Origin: Calliphora vicina
Taxonomy: Eukaryota; Arthropoda; Insecta; Diptera; Calliphoridae
Assembly: GCF_958450345.1 (NCBI RefSeq)
Contig: NC_088780.1
Coordinates: 170,792,726 to 170,856,725 of the forward strand
Length of the DNA stretch: 64,000 bases
Direction of reading: 5' to 3'
This document shows positions 61,877 through 64,000 of this stretch, one piece after another. The position numbers were made by a program, and so were the translations under genes. Below the pieces are notes generated by a model that was not told the DNA's origin, ran no database searches, and saw only the letters and a list, made by a program, of their open reading frames with translations. The stretch's first letter is position 1, and each line of letters begins with the position of its first letter.

Positions 61877-62724
61877 TGTATGTATGTATGTATGTATGTA
61901 TGTATGTATGTATGTATGTATGTATGTATGTATGTATGTATGTATGTATGTATGTATGTATGTATGTATGTATGTATGTATGTATGTATGTATGTATGTA
62001 TGTATGTATGTATGTATGTATGTATGTATATTTTTGAAATGTTGAAAAGTTTTTCTTATAATTTTACTATGTATTTCCTATTTGAAGGCTGCGGGAAACA
62101 AATCTAGCAATACTAAACCAGCAACATTCGTTTTGGTAAGCATACATTTAAAATTAGATAAATTTAAAATTGATTGCTCTTCTTTTGTTACAGTCGGTCA
62201 AACCGCCACCAAGAATAATTACTCCTCCACCTGGTATGGCTTCGTGTCAATATTGCCAACGTCAATTCAATGAGGATCGTTTAGCTAAACACGAAGAAGT
62301 ATGTGGAAAGATGGCGAGTAAAAAGCGTAAGATTTTTGATGCTTCCAAGCACCGTGTTAAGGGTACTGAAGCTGAAATATATGTAAGAAAAGGCAAAGTT
62401 TCAAACTCTAGTGTACCAAAAACCGTAACAACTGTAATAAAAAAGACACAAGAAGCAACCAACACTGGTGAAAAGAAGAGCAATTGGCGAAAAAAGCATG
62501 AAGAATTTATAGCAGCCATAAGAGAAGCCAAAAAGGTTCAAGCTTACTTAGCCAAAGGTGGCAAACTAAGTGATTTGCCACCTCCTCCACCATCAGAAAA
62601 TCCCGATTACATACAATGTCCACACTGTAGTAGACGCTTCAATCAAGCGGCTGCAGAACGTCACATCCCCAAGTGCGCCAATATGCAGCATAACAAGCCG
62701 AAACCTCAAAAAAGACGTGTGTAA
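60707..62724 (+). CDS. ZC2HC1-family C2HC zinc-finger protein
   Basis: Exons 60707-60883, 61009-61113, 61181-61831, 62088-62135 and 62194-62724; all are GT-AG and phase 0, giving 503 residues. Exon 1 ends SSSLD; exon 2 is a charged helix (MKFQKKQMLEREQKK). Exon 3 encodes a long Thr/Ser/Asn-rich, probably disordered region. Exon 5 holds two C2HC fingers: C345, C348, H360, C364, and C469, C472, H484, C488. Between them lie KKRKIFDASKHR, SNWRKKHEEFIAAIREAK and a proline run before PDYIQCPHC. This layout matches ZC2HC1A/FAM164 proteins, whose biochemical role is poorly defined; zinc binding is inferred from the ligands. Intron 3 contains a large TATG microsatellite. An alternative first exon probably lies at 51007. 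AATAAA occurs at 63015. The protein is longer than vertebrate ZC2HC1A because of exon 3. Confidence 0.93.
61847..62029. repeat. (TATG)n microsatellite in intron 3
   Basis: An uninterrupted run of about 45 TATG units (183 bp). Reading frames through it (repeating Y-V-C-M) are artefacts of the repeat. Confidence 0.98.
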
Positions 62725-63063
62725 AATATATATAAATACCTACTTGGGTCGTTGGACCTGCAATATTGTAAAGTTTTTTTTCTTTCAACACCAAACATTG
62801 ACAAAATGGTGATAATGATTTAATGATTTTCTACTTTTATATACTTATAATAATAATAACAATAATAATGAATTTGTTTATTTGTTTTTTATTTTACTAA
62901 TATTTAATGCTTATGCGTAAAAAAATAATTAATGCATAATTTACTCCTAAAACATGTGATAAATTATTTTTGTAAATCGAATTTTAATTTTCATTTCAAA
63001 CATGAATTAATTTGAATAAATAAAATGAAGAAATAATTAGGAAATATTATTAACTAATGTCTT
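62725..63063. other. Convergent 3' regions
   Basis: The 339 bp between two facing stop codons hold AATAAA on the plus strand at 63015-63020. On the minus strand there is the complement TTTATT near 62877. If both are used, the two 3' UTRs overlap by well over 100 bp. Confidence 0.5.
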
Positions 63064-63862
63064 TTAATCAATCGTCTCCATTTTAATGTCCACAGCATCC
63101 CCGTCATCTCGTATAGAGGTAACCTTGCTAGATAAACGTTCAATTAATGCTTTAACAGCTTTGGCGGCAGTATTGATTTCCAGACCCTCCATAGTATATG
63201 CTAAATTGTCTAAGCTAGCGTCGTCATCATCACCAAACCAATTGACGAGCATAGCTACACAGCCACCATCACGTTCACTATGTTCTGTTTCAAAGTAAAG
63301 TAACTCGTCGGCAGTATATCCCAATTTTTTCCCCAATCTTTTCCAATCGTCGCCTATTAATGGCGCCAATTCCTCTATTTGTTCTCTGGATGCCGTAACT
63401 GGCTTAGAATGCGTGTTGTTGTCCTCATCTGGCTTTTCCAAATCATTCGTTTCATCCTCATCTCCTAAAACACCTTCATCGTTTCCATCGTGATCATTTT
63501 CTTGTTCCTGCAAGGCAACTGTTTCCTGCTCATGTGATTCCGATAAAATTGTCGTATTTTCTGGGTTCGAACCGTTAGCATTAGTTGCCGCTTGCTTCGC
63601 GGCATCCAAACGTTCTTTAGTCAAACGTTTGCGGACAGCTTCTAAATAGTCGGAAATTTTGTATGATGGCGAATTGATAAACGTAAAAAAGTGAGGTGAT
63701 TGTCGTGCAAGTAAACGTAATGCACGCCATTCGAAAGATGTATCATTTTTATCTCGAGAACTTTCTAAATAAGTTTCGACTTGAGGCAGAAAGTTGCGTT
63801 CCTCACTTTTACACGCTTGTAAGTTATCTGGTGAGTAGTTCCACAAACGCGTAAGAACATCA
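63064..63862 (-). CDS. thoc1: THO complex subunit 1 (Hpr1), C-terminal exon
   Basis: This is the last coding exon on the minus strand: acceptor TTTATTTCAG complementing 63863-63872, first in-frame residues DVLTRLWNYSPDNLQACKSE, stop TAA at 63064. The opening resembles the conserved RLWN..PDN..ACKSE...F.P block of THOC1. WRALRLLARQSPHFF and a short basic helix follow. A very acidic linker comes next, then a death domain over about the last 110 residues (REQIEELAPLIGDDWKRLGK to AVKALIERL). THOC1 belongs to the nuclear THO/TREX complex, which couples transcription to mRNA packaging and export. The start and most of the protein lie beyond the right edge. An odd feature is the GDDDDAS stretch inside the death-domain region. 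The ending is basic then acidic (MKMETID-like). Confidence 0.92.
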
Positions 63863-64000
63863 CTGAAATAAATAAATCAAGATATATTTTACAGTATATA
63901 AATGTTTAAATGATACTAATACACTGCGCGTCAAAACTATAATCGTATCATCAAAAACGAACGATGAAATAAATTTATACTGGCTTCTCTAATTCCTACC
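63863..64000 (-). other. Intron of thoc1 (partial)
   Basis: Non-coding sequence upstream of the last thoc1 exon, beginning at its acceptor. No further exon can be delimited before the window edge. Confidence 0.6.

Noticed and set aside
61848..62045. Overlapping frames of repeating Y-V-C-M
   Set aside because: They are the (TATG)n microsatellite read in triplets, inside an intron with good splice sites.

Overview
The window is nuclear DNA from an insect, most likely a higher fly. I infer this from the very A+T-rich sequence, abundant TATG/CATA tetranucleotide microsatellites, GT-AG introns, long introns full of transposon remnants, and recognisable animal proteins. No prokaryotic feature, tRNA or rRNA was seen. 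Genus and species cannot be fixed from the sequence alone.

Three genes are well supported. (1) A plus-strand gene at 8173-26311 has seven exons whose splice phases all agree; it encodes a 314-residue protein with an N-terminal PH domain. Its first intron is 11 kb long and full of mobile elements. (2) A plus-strand ZC2HC1-type zinc-finger gene at 60707-62724 has five coding exons and 503 residues, with two CX2CX11HX3C fingers. A probable alternative first exon lies 10 kb upstream at 51007-51054. (3) On the minus strand at 63064-63862 is the last exon of THOC1/Hpr1, a THO-complex subunit with a C-terminal death domain; the rest of the gene lies beyond the right edge. Genes 2 and 3 are convergent, with stop codons about 340 bp apart. 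Short exon-like segments at 6589-6753, 7471-7573, 43443-43520 and 45180-45313 may belong to unrecognised genes and are given low confidence.

The rest is mostly transposable-element territory. The first 3.3 kb is a tandem array of a monomer of about 114 bp that flips orientation. Inside it sits an inverted, intron-containing copy of 859 bp of gene 2 (exons 1-3), 58 kb from the parent gene and disabled by a 2-bp deletion. The same monomers recur at 20.3-21.4 kb and 53.3 kb, always beside the same module. At 53.7 kb that module ends in a hairpin, CTAG and a following T, the 3' signature of Helitrons. The simplest reading is that a Helitron family with an internal tandem repeat captured a piece of a neighbouring gene.

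Other elements could be delimited precisely. A 760-bp Helitron (46125-46884) lies in a repeat whose second copy at about 11.0 kb preserves the empty A^T site. A 2.7-kb Helitron (55170-57855) is nested in a hAT-like element with a perfect 8-bp target duplication (54712-58438). Four more hAT-like elements have 8-bp duplications at 12.4, 17.6, 36.5 and 39.5 kb. There are also remnants of piggyBac, Tc1/mariner, PIF/Harbinger and BEL/Pao, and several families of small fold-back elements. The remaining sequence is A+T-rich and shows nothing further by eye.
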